Assembly (NCBI RefSeq): GCF_014635065.1
Contig: NZ_BMCG01000003.1
Span: forward strand, 124,001-188,000
Direction: 5' to 3'
Origin: Oxalicibacterium flavum
Lineage (GTDB): Bacteria; Pseudomonadota; Gammaproteobacteria; Burkholderiales; Burkholderiaceae_D
DNA length: 64,000 bases
The notes below the pieces were generated by a model. It saw only the letters and a list, made by a program, of their open reading frames with translations. It did not search any database and was not told the DNA's origin. Below, in pieces: positions 20,366-27,962 of this stretch (the first letter of the stretch is position 1; the number at the start of each line of letters is the position of its first letter). Made by a program: the position numbers and the translations under genes.

Positions 20366-20806
20366 TCAGTTCTTGCGCGAGAACTTGGCGGCCAGCTGAT
20401 TGAGCTTGTCGGCACGCAGGCGCTCGGTTTCCTCGGCCTTGCGTTGTGCCGCTTCTTCCTGGCGCTGCACCTTGCGCTGTTCGGCATTCTTGCGGAAGCG
20501 CTCCTTCAGTGTTGCCGCAGCATGCGCGCGATGTTCGTCGCTGACTTCGTCGGCCTGCGAGCCGTCGAGATTGAAACGCACGGTCGCCTTTTCCATCGCC
20601 TTCAGGTAGCGCAGCGAATTGGTGTGGATGCCGAGCGCGGTGCGCAGCATCTTGCGGCTGACGTCGGAGCGTTGGGCGAACAATTGCTTGTCGATGCCGA
20701 TGGCGAGCGGCTGGCACTCGCCGAAGACGGGAAATTTTTCCTGCAGGTCCTTCAGAAGGGCGCGTGGAGAGTCGAACGGGGCGGTTGTGGCTTCGTTGGT
20801 AGTCAT
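20366..20806 (-). CDS. ProQ/FinO-domain RNA chaperone
   Basis: 146 residues. The N-terminal two thirds is a ProQ/FinO domain (LLKDLQEKFPVFGECQPLAIG, LRTALGIHTNSLRYLKAM, RFNLDG). A basic and acidic coiled tail follows (about 95-146; KERFRKNAEQRK and repeats of QR/EE/RK). Proteins of this family bind structured small RNAs and mRNA 3' ends. The ATG at 20806 is chosen as the conserved start, though the ribosome site is weak. Convergent with the TSUP gene, seven bases apart. Confidence 0.9.
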   Translation of the reverse strand: MTTNEATTAPFDSPRALLKDLQEKFPVFGECQPLAIGIDKQLFAQRSDVSRKMLRTALGIHTNSLRYLKAMEKATVRFNLDGSQADEVSDEHRAHAAATLKERFRKNAEQRKVQRQEEAAQRKAEETERLRADKLNQLAAKFSRKN

Positions 20807-20894
20807 GAACAGCAATCGAGCAAGGTGATTCCAGCCGGCAGGATAGCACGGCGTTTGCGCTTGTCTCAATTGCATTTAAATGGAATGAGAAAAG

Positions 20895-21311
20895 ATGGCG
20901 CAGGACCCGCACGAATACGAGAACGAAGAGAACCGGCCGCTGCTCGAAAGGCCGTGGATCGTGTTGCGTACCACCTATGATGTCGAAACCTGGATCGATC
21001 ACCAGAACCGTCATCTGCAGCGGCATGCGGTCGGCAGCCGGTTGGAGCGCTGCGGCCTGTGCTTCCGGCTCGAGCAGGGCGGCAGCCTGTACCTGCACAC
21101 CACGCAGGAGGGCGATGTGGTGCTGGACGTGCCGCAGGAGGCCGAATGGGTGGCGCCGCTGATCGTGGCCGCCACGCAGATCGCGCAGCCGGCGAAGCAG
21201 TGGTGGACGATTCCCGGCGACCGTCTGACGCAACTGGTGCTGGGCCTGAGTCCGCTGATCGCGGCGACCGCGATCGTGACGGATCACGATTTCGGCATTC
21301 GCCGTTACTAG
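20895..21311 (+). CDS. Conserved protein of unknown function
   Basis: 138 residues, soluble, without signal peptide or recognised domain. Features seen: an acidic N-terminus (MAQDPHEYENEENRPLLE), WIVLRTTYDVETWIDHQNRHL, and a hydrophobic segment LTQLVLGLSPLIAATAIV near the end. Codon use and GC match the neighbours and it ends at a strong terminator, so it is probably real. No function is assigned. Confidence 0.6.
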   Translation: MAQDPHEYENEENRPLLERPWIVLRTTYDVETWIDHQNRHLQRHAVGSRLERCGLCFRLEQGGSLYLHTTQEGDVVLDVPQEAEWVAPLIVAATQIAQPAKQWWTIPGDRLTQLVLGLSPLIAATAIVTDHDFGIRRY

Positions 21312-21326
21312 TCCGACTGAACAAGT

Positions 21327-21363
21327 GAAAAAGCCGGCTCGTGCAAACGAGACCGGCTTTTTT
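21327..21363. terminator. Bidirectional terminator
   Basis: AAAAAGCCGGCTCGT pairs with ACGAG-A-CCGGCTTTTTT (one bulge) around GCAA. It closes the 138-residue gene and faces the convergent terC gene. Confidence 0.9.
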
Positions 21364-21395
21364 CATCGCTCGCGCCGCATGTTGCGGCGCGTCGC

Positions 21396-22112
21396 TTATG
21401 CCGCAGCGGCGGGCTTGTTGTGGCGCTTGGCGAGATAGGTGCCGACCAGGATCACGCCTGCGGCCAGTACCAGGCCCGGCAGGCTTAGATGGCTGCTGCC
21501 GAACAGGGCGATCTCATGGTGCGGGATGTGGCTCTCGATCCATGGCTGCACGGCGGTGTCGGAGAACAGCATTTCACCGGCCAGGTAGCCGAGCAGACCG
21601 GCGCCGAGGGTGATGATGATCGGGAATTTTTCCATCAGCTTCAGCACCAGCGTGCTGCCGAACACGATCAGCGGTACGCTGATGGCCAGACCGATGACGA
21701 GCAGGGCCAGATTGCCGTTGGCGGCTGCTGCCACGCCAAGAACGTTGTCCAGGCTCATGACCAGATCGGCGATCAGGATGGTCTTGATGGCGCCCCACAG
21801 GTTCGAATGGCCTTCGACTTCTTCCTCGCCGTCATCCTCGGCCAGCAACTGCACGCCGATGTAGAACAATGCGACGGCGCCGATCAGCTTGAGATACGGC
21901 AGCGTCAGCAACTGCAGCGCGAAGATGGTGAGCACGATACGCAGAATGATGGCGGCGGCGCTGCCGTACAGCACGGCCAGCCGTTTCTGTTTGGGTGGCA
22001 GGGATTTGGCGGCCAGCGCGATCACCACGGCGTTGTCGCCGGAGAGCACGATGTTGATCAGGATGATGTTGCCCAGGGCGGCCCAGAAGCCTGCGGTAGT
22101 CAGTAATTCCAT
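21396..22112 (-). CDS. TerC family integral membrane protein
   Basis: 238 residues with seven or so hydrophobic helices. The two signature segments with acidic residues in the membrane are present: NIVLSGDNAVVIALAA (about 20-35) and DLVMSLDNVLGVAAAA (about 115-130). TerC-family proteins are linked to manganese export and metallation of exported proteins in several bacteria; that role is not shown here. The ATG at 22112 follows GAGGAAGAC. It lies behind a histidine kinase gene on the same strand, with 242 bases between, and a repeated TTAAC motif in that gap may control it. Confidence 0.9.
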   Translation of the reverse strand: MELLTTAGFWAALGNIILINIVLSGDNAVVIALAAKSLPPKQKRLAVLYGSAAAIILRIVLTIFALQLLTLPYLKLIGAVALFYIGVQLLAEDDGEEEVEGHSNLWGAIKTILIADLVMSLDNVLGVAAAANGNLALLVIGLAISVPLIVFGSTLVLKLMEKFPIIITLGAGLLGYLAGEMLFSDTAVQPWIESHIPHHEIALFGSSHLSLPGLVLAAGVILVGTYLAKRHNKPAAAA

Positions 22113-22318
22113 GTCTTCCTCTTGTCTTGCTGCTCCGTAATCCGGAGTCGATATTGAATGAACGCGGTGATCGTCTTTGCGATCGTGGGTGTCGGCCGGA
22201 CCTGCGACCGGGTACCTTCTGTGCCACGCGACGAACAATGATGAAACCTTTCCGACAGCACCGGACGGCATGCGCCGCAAGTGATGTCAGGCAGGTTCAG
22301 GTTAGCGAGGGAGAACTC

Positions 22319-22345
22319 AAATTAACGTCATGGGCGCGTTAATTT
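22319..22345. repeat. Inverted repeat between the kinase gene and terC
   Basis: AAATTAACG (22319-22327) and CGTTAATTT (22337-22345) are perfect inverted copies separated by nine bases. It could be a weak terminator for the kinase gene or part of a regulator-binding region, since its right arm belongs to the adjacent direct repeat. Confidence 0.6.
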
Positions 22346-22354
22346 GTCGTTAAA
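22338..22354 (-). promoter_or_regulatory. Candidate response-regulator box TTTAAC-N5-ATTAAC
   Basis: Read towards terC, the sequence is TTTAAC GACAA ATTAAC, two half-sites 11 bases apart. This is the spacing of OmpR/PhoB- and PmrA-type boxes. It lies 226 bases before terC and directly after the end of a histidine kinase gene. A matching box occurs at 25180-25196. No promoter core is evident near it. Confidence 0.45.
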
Positions 22355-23587
22355 TCATGCGGGAAAGTGGATGCGGAAAATACTGCCGCGTGCCGGTTGA
22401 TCGGCGATTTCGAGTGTGGCGCCCAGATGCTCACAGATGCGCATCACCAGCGCAAGGCCCAGGCCGGAGCCGGCGGAGCCGACCAGCGGCGTGCCGTCGG
22501 CGCGGTCGGTCAGCCGCGCACGGATCACGTCGGGTATGCCGGGGCCGGTATCCTCGACCGAAACGGTGCGCGCGTAGGTGTGCACTACTACAGTACCCTC
22601 GTCGGTGTACTGACAGGCGTTGCGTACCAGGTTGCCGATGGCCGAGGTCAGCAGTTCCTGTCGCGCGCAGACCGTGAAGTCTTCTTCTTCCTCGTAGTGC
22701 AGCGTGACCGGCTTGCCGCGCAGCAGTTGGCGGCTGCGTTCGACTTCGGCATGGATCACGTCGGCTACCGAGGTTTCCGGGCGTTCGAGGCTGTCGGGTT
22801 TGCGCGCAAGCAGCAGCAGCGTGCTCACGCATTCGGTGGCGTCCTGCGCCGCGTGAAGAATCCGTTTGGCGGCAGCCTGCAGTGTCGGCCGGTCGGCAGT
22901 CTGGTCGATCAGCAGCTCGGCCGCACCGATGATGATGGTCAACGGCGTGCGCAGTTCGTGGCTGACGTCGCCGGTGAAGAAGCGCTCGCGCGCGAGGAAC
23001 TGCTTGAGTTCGGCGGTGTGGGCGTCGAAGGCGCGCGCCAGCACGCCGAGTTCGTCTTCGTTGTCGAGCAGCGGCAGCACGCTCGACTTGCGGCTCTTGA
23101 CCGATTCCGCGAGGCGTCCGATCGGGTCAACGAAGCCGCGCGCGATGAAGGTGCCGAGGAAGAAGGAGAATGCGACGAAGCCGAGCAGGCCGATCGTGAT
23201 GGCGACGTAGATGACGCGTTCGATGCTCTTGAATTCGCTGGCCTTGTCGATCACCACGTAGCGGCCGACATGGTCTTCGCCGACCAGCACGTGCGCGATG
23301 TCGCCCTCGAAGCTGGCGCGGCCCACGCCGAGCGGCAGGTGGCGCAGTTCGGCCGGAATGGTGGCGCCATGATAGAAGGCGAGGCCGGACGGCATATCGA
23401 CCGGCTGGCCGGACGAATAGCGGGGCGAGGCCCATTCGGCGATGCTTTGCAGGTGTTCGTCAACCAGCAGGTCTTCGACGCCGTGCACGGCGAAGGATGC
23501 GACCAGGCCGAAGAAGGTGCAGATCGCCAGCGCAAAGTAGAGATAGGCGGTGACGATCCGGCGGCGCAGCGTCCTAGTTTGGGTCAT
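22355..23587 (-). CDS. Sensor histidine kinase, ColS-like
   Basis: 410 residues. TM helices at about 12-34 and 128-150 flank a periplasmic sensor of about 90 residues. A HAMP linker follows, then the H-box FFTGDVSHELRTPLTI with the phospho-accepting histidine (about 215). The ATP-binding domain has NLVRNACQYT (N box), VEDTGPGIP (G1) and GSGLGLALVMRI (G2). It overlaps the response regulator gene by 14 bases. Partner and order resemble ColRS, a metal and envelope stress system of pseudomonads; that assignment is by resemblance only. Confidence 0.88.
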   Translation of the reverse strand: MTQTRTLRRRIVTAYLYFALAICTFFGLVASFAVHGVEDLLVDEHLQSIAEWASPRYSSGQPVDMPSGLAFYHGATIPAELRHLPLGVGRASFEGDIAHVLVGEDHVGRYVVIDKASEFKSIERVIYVAITIGLLGFVAFSFFLGTFIARGFVDPIGRLAESVKSRKSSVLPLLDNEDELGVLARAFDAHTAELKQFLARERFFTGDVSHELRTPLTIIIGAAELLIDQTADRPTLQAAAKRILHAAQDATECVSTLLLLARKPDSLERPETSVADVIHAEVERSRQLLRGKPVTLHYEEEEDFTVCARQELLTSAIGNLVRNACQYTDEGTVVVHTYARTVSVEDTGPGIPDVIRARLTDRADGTPLVGSAGSGLGLALVMRICEHLGATLEIADQPARGSIFRIHFPA

Positions 23588-24263
23588 CCGACTCTACCAG
23601 CCGGTAACCGATGCCCTGGACGGTGCGCAGCATGGGGAAGGAATAGTTCTTGTCGAGCGCCTGGCGCAGCGCGTGGATGTGGGTGCGCAATGCATCGCTG
23701 TCCGGCGGATGGTCGCCCCAGACCTCGAGTTCCAGCGTTTCGCGCGAGACGACCTTGGGCGCTTCCTTCATCAGGCAGGTCAGGATCTTGAAGCCGGTCT
23801 TGGTCAGCGTGATCGGCGTGCCGGCGCGGTTGACTTCATAGGTCGAGGTATCGAACACCAGATCGCCGACGCTCAGGAAATTGGTGCCCTGGTTCTTGCC
23901 GCGCGCGCGGCGGATCAGAGCCTTGAGGCGCACCTCGACCTCGAGCAGCGAGAACGGCTTGACCAGGTAGTCGTCGGCACCGCTGTCGAAGCCGGCGACC
24001 TTGTCGTCGAGCGTGTCGCGCGCGGTCAGCATCAGGACCGGCGTGTCCTTCTTCAGTTCGTCGCGCAGCTTGCGGCAGACCGCGAGGCCGTCGATGCCCG
24101 GTACCTTGATGTCGAGGATGATGGCGTCGTACTCGTGCTGGGCCGCCAGCGCAAAGCCCGCATACCCGTTGGCCGCGGAGTCGAGAACGTAGCCGCGCGG
24201 CTCCAGGAAGGCGTAGAGGTTGGCGACGATGTCTGCATTGTCTTCAATGATCAGGATGCGCAT
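23574..24263 (-). CDS. Response regulator, OmpR/ColR-like
   Basis: About 229 residues. The receiver domain has the acidic pocket IIEDN, the phosphorylated aspartate in IILDIKVPGIDG, and LTARD and VKPF for the switch residues. The C-terminal winged helix includes WGDHPPDSDALRTHIHALRQ and the terminal VQGIGYRLVE. The wording of these segments is closest to ColR among regulators I know. The start at 24263 gives the usual MRILIIEDN; an in-frame ATG at 24290 would add nine residues. Neither has a clear ribosome site. Confidence 0.9.
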   Translation of the reverse strand: MRILIIEDNADIVANLYAFLEPRGYVLDSAANGYAGFALAAQHEYDAIILDIKVPGIDGLAVCRKLRDELKKDTPVLMLTARDTLDDKVAGFDSGADDYLVKPFSLLEVEVRLKALIRRARGKNQGTNFLSVGDLVFDTSTYEVNRAGTPITLTKTGFKILTCLMKEAPKVVSRETLELEVWGDHPPDSDALRTHIHALRQALDKNYSFPMLRTVQGIGYRLVESDDPN

Positions 24264-24444
24264 GGTTTGGGAGCGGTTGGGCACGGACATGTAATTCTGT
24301 TTCTCGAAATTCGCGCGGGTCGGGCTGCCGGCGGCAGTCCGGGGATCGGCGAAAGCCGCGCAGGCAGCGCGGCCAGTGGGTGCATATCCTAGCACTTCGC
24401 GGGACGGTGTGTCGGCGCGGGGCAGGAGAAGAAGGCAGCGCGGC

Positions 24445-25026
24445 TCAAGGCTTGGCTGCCAGCGCGCGTTCGATGTCGGCGATCAGCGACTTGTCGTCGG
24501 GCTTGACGCGCGACGGGTAGCTTTGCACGACGCGGCCCTGACGATCGAGCAGGATCTTGTGGAAGTTCCACTTGGGCGGCGTGGCGCCGGCTGCCGTCAA
24601 TGCGCGATAGAAGGAGTTGGCATTCTCGCCGGTGACGCTGCTCTTGGCGAACATCGGGAATTTCACGCCGAAGGTGTTGTGGCAGAACGCCGCGATTTCC
24701 TGATTGCTGCCCGGTTCCTGCTGGCCGAAATCGTTGGATGCGAATCCGAGCACGACCAGACCTTTAGACCGATAGTGCGCATACAGTTTTTCGAGTCCCT
24801 CGTACTGGCTGGTGAAGCCGCAATAGCTGGCGGTATTGACCGCCAGGATCACCTTGCCCGCGTACTGGCACAGATGCTGCGGCTGTTCGTCCTGCAAACG
24901 CGGCAGCGTGTGGTCCAGCACGGCCGGGCACTGGCCGGCCTGTTGCGCATGGACCGGCGCGGCATGCAGGAAGACCAGTACTGCCGCCCACGGCAGCAGT
25001 CGCAACGCGGAATGAAAAACGGACAT
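24445..25026 (-). CDS. Periplasmic glutathione peroxidase (cysteine type)
   Basis: 193 residues. The N-terminus is a signal peptide ending near VHA-QQ, unlike most bacterial BsaA/BtuE-type enzymes, which are cytoplasmic. The catalytic core is intact: NTASYCGFTSQYEGLEKLY with the peroxidatic cysteine, FASNDFGQQEPGS with the active-site glutamine, and KWNFHKILLD with the tryptophan and asparagine. The electron donor in the periplasm is unknown; thioredoxin-like proteins are likelier than glutathione. An ATG at 25059 is an alternative start with no better ribosome site. Confidence 0.88.
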   Translation of the reverse strand: MSVFHSALRLLPWAAVLVFLHAAPVHAQQAGQCPAVLDHTLPRLQDEQPQHLCQYAGKVILAVNTASYCGFTSQYEGLEKLYAHYRSKGLVVLGFASNDFGQQEPGSNQEIAAFCHNTFGVKFPMFAKSSVTGENANSFYRALTAAGATPPKWNFHKILLDRQGRVVQSYPSRVKPDDKSLIADIERALAAKP

Positions 25027-25345
25027 GAGATATCCCGGGAAGATGATGAAGCGCCTCATCTTGCATCAAGACGGGCGGCTTGTCATCGTGTCATTTGACG
25101 GCCGCAGGCGTCTTGCGTCAGAAAATAAATGCGTCTTTTTTGCAATAAGCATTCTTGCAAGTTTTCGTGCGTGCGCAGCCTTAACCTGTTCTTAACGCCA
25201 GCAGCCATGCGGGTTTGGCCGCGATGGTGTGTCCCAGCGGCGCGTTGTTGCGTCGTCCGGAAAACCTTTTCGGAAGAGAGGTTGGACTGTCTGGAGAGGG
25301 AATTTCTTGGTAGAATCAAGCACTTAACTCATTTTGAAGGCGTGT
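25027..25345. other. Divergent intergenic region with candidate regulatory box
   Basis: 319 bases without a gene between the peroxidase (leftward) and the ferritin-like gene (rightward). It holds the direct repeat CTTAAC-N5-CTTAAC at 25180-25196, an inverted TTGCAA pair at about 25139-25160, and a TAGAAT that could be a -10 element at about 25311. No RNA gene is seen. Confidence 0.6.
25180..25196 (+). promoter_or_regulatory. Candidate response-regulator box CTTAAC-N5-CTTAAC
   Basis: Two exact CTTAAC half-sites, 11 bases apart, lie 150 bases before the ferritin-like gene. The form is close to the published PmrA/QseB consensus (YTTAAK-N5-YTTAAK). It is the same direction-relative motif as the box upstream of terC, with the ColRS-like genes between the two. 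Confidence 0.5.
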
Positions 25346-26206
25346 ATGCTGTACCCAGAATTGTTCAAATCGCTCGAGCAGGTCCGCTGGAACTTGGAAA
25401 AGGATATTCCATGGGATCAGTTCGACGCTTCCCGCTTGACCGACGAGCAGGCACAGACCATTCGCATGAATGCGATCACCGAATGGTCGGCTCTGCCGGC
25501 TACGGAGATGTTTCTGCGCGACAATCGCGGCGACAGCGATTTCTGCGCCTTCATGTCGGTCTGGTTCTTCGAGGAGCAAAAACATTCGCTGGTCCTGATG
25601 GAATACCTGCGCCGCTTCCGCCCGGAACTGGTGCCGACCGAAGCCGAACTGCACAACGTGCGCTTCGAGTTCGATCCTGCGCCGCCGCTGGAAACGCTGA
25701 TGCTGCACTTCTGCGGCGAGATCCGTCTGAACCACTGGTATCGCTGCGCAGCCGACTGGCACACCGAACCCGTCATCAGGCAGATCTACCGCACCATCAG
25801 CCAGGACGAGGCACGTCACGGCGGCGCCTACCTGCGTTACATGAAGAAGGCATTGGTTGAAATGGGCGACAGCGCGCGTGCCGCCTTCGCCAAGATCGGC
25901 GTGCTGATGGCATCGGCGCGTCGCACCGAGAAGCCACTGCATCCGACCAATCTGCACGTCAACCAGGCACTGTTCCCGAACGACACCGTGCAGTCGCGCC
26001 TGCCCGATCCGGAATGGCTGGAACGTTGGCTCGACAACCAGATCCACTTTGACGCCGAGTGGGAGAAGAAGGTCGTCGACCGTATCCTGCACAACCTGTC
26101 GCTGCTGTTCGAGCGCACCTTCACCACGGTGCAGGAGCTCAACCGCTATCGCAAGGACATCGTCAACCGCATGGCGGTACCGGCGCAGGAACAGCAGCCG
26201 GCATGA
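25346..26206 (+). CDS. Ferritin-like di-iron protein related to acyl-ACP desaturases
   Basis: 286 residues, soluble and helical. Two E-x2-H type motifs are visible, FFEEQKHSLVLME (about 73-85) and SQDEARHGGAYL (about 156-167). Together with an upstream glutamate (EWSALPATEM) they would bind two irons, as in the acyl-ACP desaturase/ferritin-like superfamily. Burkholderiales annotations call such proteins ferritin-like or acyl-ACP desaturase; the reaction is not established. The ATG at 25346 has GAAGG five bases upstream. It is followed by a terminator. Confidence 0.75.
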   Translation: MLYPELFKSLEQVRWNLEKDIPWDQFDASRLTDEQAQTIRMNAITEWSALPATEMFLRDNRGDSDFCAFMSVWFFEEQKHSLVLMEYLRRFRPELVPTEAELHNVRFEFDPAPPLETLMLHFCGEIRLNHWYRCAADWHTEPVIRQIYRTISQDEARHGGAYLRYMKKALVEMGDSARAAFAKIGVLMASARRTEKPLHPTNLHVNQALFPNDTVQSRLPDPEWLERWLDNQIHFDAEWEKKVVDRILHNLSLLFERTFTTVQELNRYRKDIVNRMAVPAQEQQPA

Positions 26207-26226
26207 TGAGGTAAACCCTGTACCCA

Positions 26227-26250
26227 AGCCGCAGATTCTGCGGCTTTTTC
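26227..26250 (+). terminator. Terminator after the ferritin-like gene
   Basis: AGCCGCAG pairs with CTGCGGCT around a three-base loop, followed by TTTTTC. Confidence 0.85.
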
Positions 26251-26285
26251 TTTGCCGGCGATTTGCCGAATCGGAAGAAGCGAAC

Positions 26286-26750
26286 ATGATGATGCAACGA
26301 CGGATCGTTCTGCGCGCACTGGCGCTGGCGGGTCTGGCTCCAGGGCTGGTGCCGGCAAAACAGCAGGCGCCGCTGATCGAGGTATACAAGAGTGCCACCT
26401 GCGGCTGCTGCGGCGAATGGGTACGGCATCTGGAGGCCGGCGGGTTTCGTGTGGAGGCGCGCAATGTGCCGAACACTGCCGCATATCGTGAACGTTACGG
26501 TATTCCGTCGGCGCTCGGCAGTTGTCATACCGCCACCATCGGCGGTTATGCGCTGGAAGGGCATGTGCCTGCGACCGACATCAAGCGTTTGCTGAAGGAG
26601 CGTCCCGATGCAGTCGGCCTGGCCGTGCCGGGCATGCCACTGGGTTCACCCGGAATGGAAGTGCCGGATCGGAAGGCGGACGCTTATGACGTCCTGCTGC
26701 TGCGCAAGGATGGCAGCCACATCGTCTATCGCCATGTGGCAGCGCAATGA
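26286..26750 (+). CDS. DUF411 metal-binding protein (CopG-like)
   Basis: 154 residues. The start MMMQRRIVLRALALAGLAPG looks like a signal or Tat-like leader. The mature part begins with a thioredoxin-like strand and SATCGCCGEW, whose CxxC-type cysteines are the family metal site. GIPSALGSCHTATIGGYALEGHVP and PGMPLGSPGMEV with further Cys, His and Met residues complete the DUF411 pattern. Proteins of this family are associated with copper resistance. Three ATG codons in a row (26286, 26289, 26292) are possible starts. Convergent with a PCu(A)C copper chaperone gene. Confidence 0.85.
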   Translation: MMMQRRIVLRALALAGLAPGLVPAKQQAPLIEVYKSATCGCCGEWVRHLEAGGFRVEARNVPNTAAYRERYGIPSALGSCHTATIGGYALEGHVPATDIKRLLKERPDAVGLAVPGMPLGSPGMEVPDRKADAYDVLLLRKDGSHIVYRHVAAQ

Positions 26751-26771
26751 TGCATGCTTGCCCGATTCGAT

Positions 26772-26799
26772 AAAAAAGGACGCCTCGGCGTCCTTTTTT
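26772..26799. terminator. Bidirectional terminator
   Basis: AAAAAAGGACGC pairs with GCGTCCTTTTTT around a four-base CTCG loop, between the convergent DUF411 and PCu(A)C genes. Confidence 0.92.
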
Positions 26800-26817
26800 G
26801 CATGAAGCGTATTGTTC

Positions 26818-27309
26818 TCAGTGATGGTGATGGCCGCTTTCCATGCCGCCTCCCGGATGTCTGGCATCCCGGACTTCGAAGGTAGTATCGATCTTGCCGG
26901 CCTTGCGAAAGGTCAGGGTGACCGGAATGCGGTCGCCAGCCTTCAAGGGGGCTTTCAGTCCCATCAGCATCAGATGATAGCCCTTGCCGGGCTCCATGAT
27001 GACCTTCTGACCGCCGGCAAGTTCGATGCCATCGACTTCGCGCATGCGCATCACGTTGCCTTCCATCGACATGGTATGGATCTCCATCGACGTTGCTGCC
27101 GGCGATTGCGCGGCGATCAGGGCATCGGCATGCGCGCCCGTGTTCTCGAGCGAGACATAGGCGCCGCCGCTGGTCTGGCCCGGCATGCTGGCGCGTGCAT
27201 AGGCCTGGCCGACATGAATGTCGCCGGCGTGCGACGTTTGCGCATGGATGGGCGCGGCCGTCAGCGAAACGGCAAATGCGAAAGCAAGGGAGGCAAGGCG
27301 AAGTGTCAT
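26818..27309 (-). CDS. Periplasmic copper chaperone PCu(A)C
   Basis: 163 residues with a signal peptide ending at about 23 (PIHA-QT). It has the copper(I) motif H-M-x10-M-x21-H-x-M in the form EIHTMSMEGNVMRM ... GYHLMLMG, and a His-rich tail (ESGHHHH). The family delivers copper to the CuA or CuB centres of cytochrome oxidases, in some species with SCO proteins. A complete aa3-type oxidase locus lies 3 kb away, which fits this role. Confidence 0.93.
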   Translation of the reverse strand: MTLRLASLAFAFAVSLTAAPIHAQTSHAGDIHVGQAYARASMPGQTSGGAYVSLENTGAHADALIAAQSPAATSMEIHTMSMEGNVMRMREVDGIELAGGQKVIMEPGKGYHLMLMGLKAPLKAGDRIPVTLTFRKAGKIDTTFEVRDARHPGGGMESGHHHH

Positions 27310-27391
27310 GATGTCCTTCCATCAACAAGGGGTACTGCCATCGTATGGCAGCGAAAAAATCGGATGTGAGTGCGCCTATCCTACCATCCGG

Positions 27392-27874
27392 CTAGCTGCC
27401 GCCAAGGTAGCCGTTCTGGCGCCAGGCCTCATAGACGACCACCGCGACCGTATTGGACAGGTTGAGGCTGCGATTGTCGGGGCGCATCGGCAGGCGAATG
27501 CGCTGCGAGGGCGGAAAACTGTCGCGCCGTTCAGGCGACAGGCCGCGTGTTTCCGAGCCGAACACGAAGATGTCGCCGGGCGCGAAACGCATGCTGGCAA
27601 AGGGCGTCGAGCCATGCGTGGTCAGCGCGAACATGCGTTGCGGATCGAGCGGCATGTCGGCGGTCGAGGACGCGAGAAAGGCCTCCCAGTCGCGATGCAC
27701 CTTCATCGTCGCGTAATCGTGATAGTCGAGGCCGGCGCGCCGCATCTTGGCATCGTCGAGCGGAAAGCCGAGCGGCTCGATCAGATGCAATTGCGCACCG
27801 GTATTGGCGCACAGGCGGATGATGTTGCCGGTGTTGGGCGGAATTTCCGGTTCGACCAGAACGACATGAAACAA
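27392..27874 (-). CDS. trmL: tRNA (cytidine/uridine-2'-O-)-methyltransferase TrmL
   Basis: SPOUT-class enzyme that 2'-O-methylates position 34 of certain tRNA-Leu isoacceptors. 160 residues. FHVVLVEPEIPPNTGNIIRL at the N-terminus, FGSETRGLS (SAM knot) and LPMRPDNRSLNLSNTVA near the end are all diagnostic. The start is taken as TTG at 27874 because a perfect AAGGAG stands six or so bases upstream and the protein then aligns with the family start. The ATG 13 codons further up would put the ribosome site inside the gene. Confidence 0.92.
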   Translation of the reverse strand: MFHVVLVEPEIPPNTGNIIRLCANTGAQLHLIEPLGFPLDDAKMRRAGLDYHDYATMKVHRDWEAFLASSTADMPLDPQRMFALTTHGSTPFASMRFAPGDIFVFGSETRGLSPERRDSFPPSQRIRLPMRPDNRSLNLSNTVAVVVYEAWRQNGYLGGS

Positions 27875-27962
27875 GCGATTCTCCTTGCGGTGCGCACGCG
27901 TTGCACCGTGCATGAAAGGCGCACATCATAAATGAAAATGGCACGACGCAAGCCGTTGCGCA

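Noticed and set aside
22113-22354. yybP-ykoY manganese riboswitch before terC
   Set aside because: Sought because TerC-family genes often carry one, but no GGGGAGUAG-type core or matching helices could be found.
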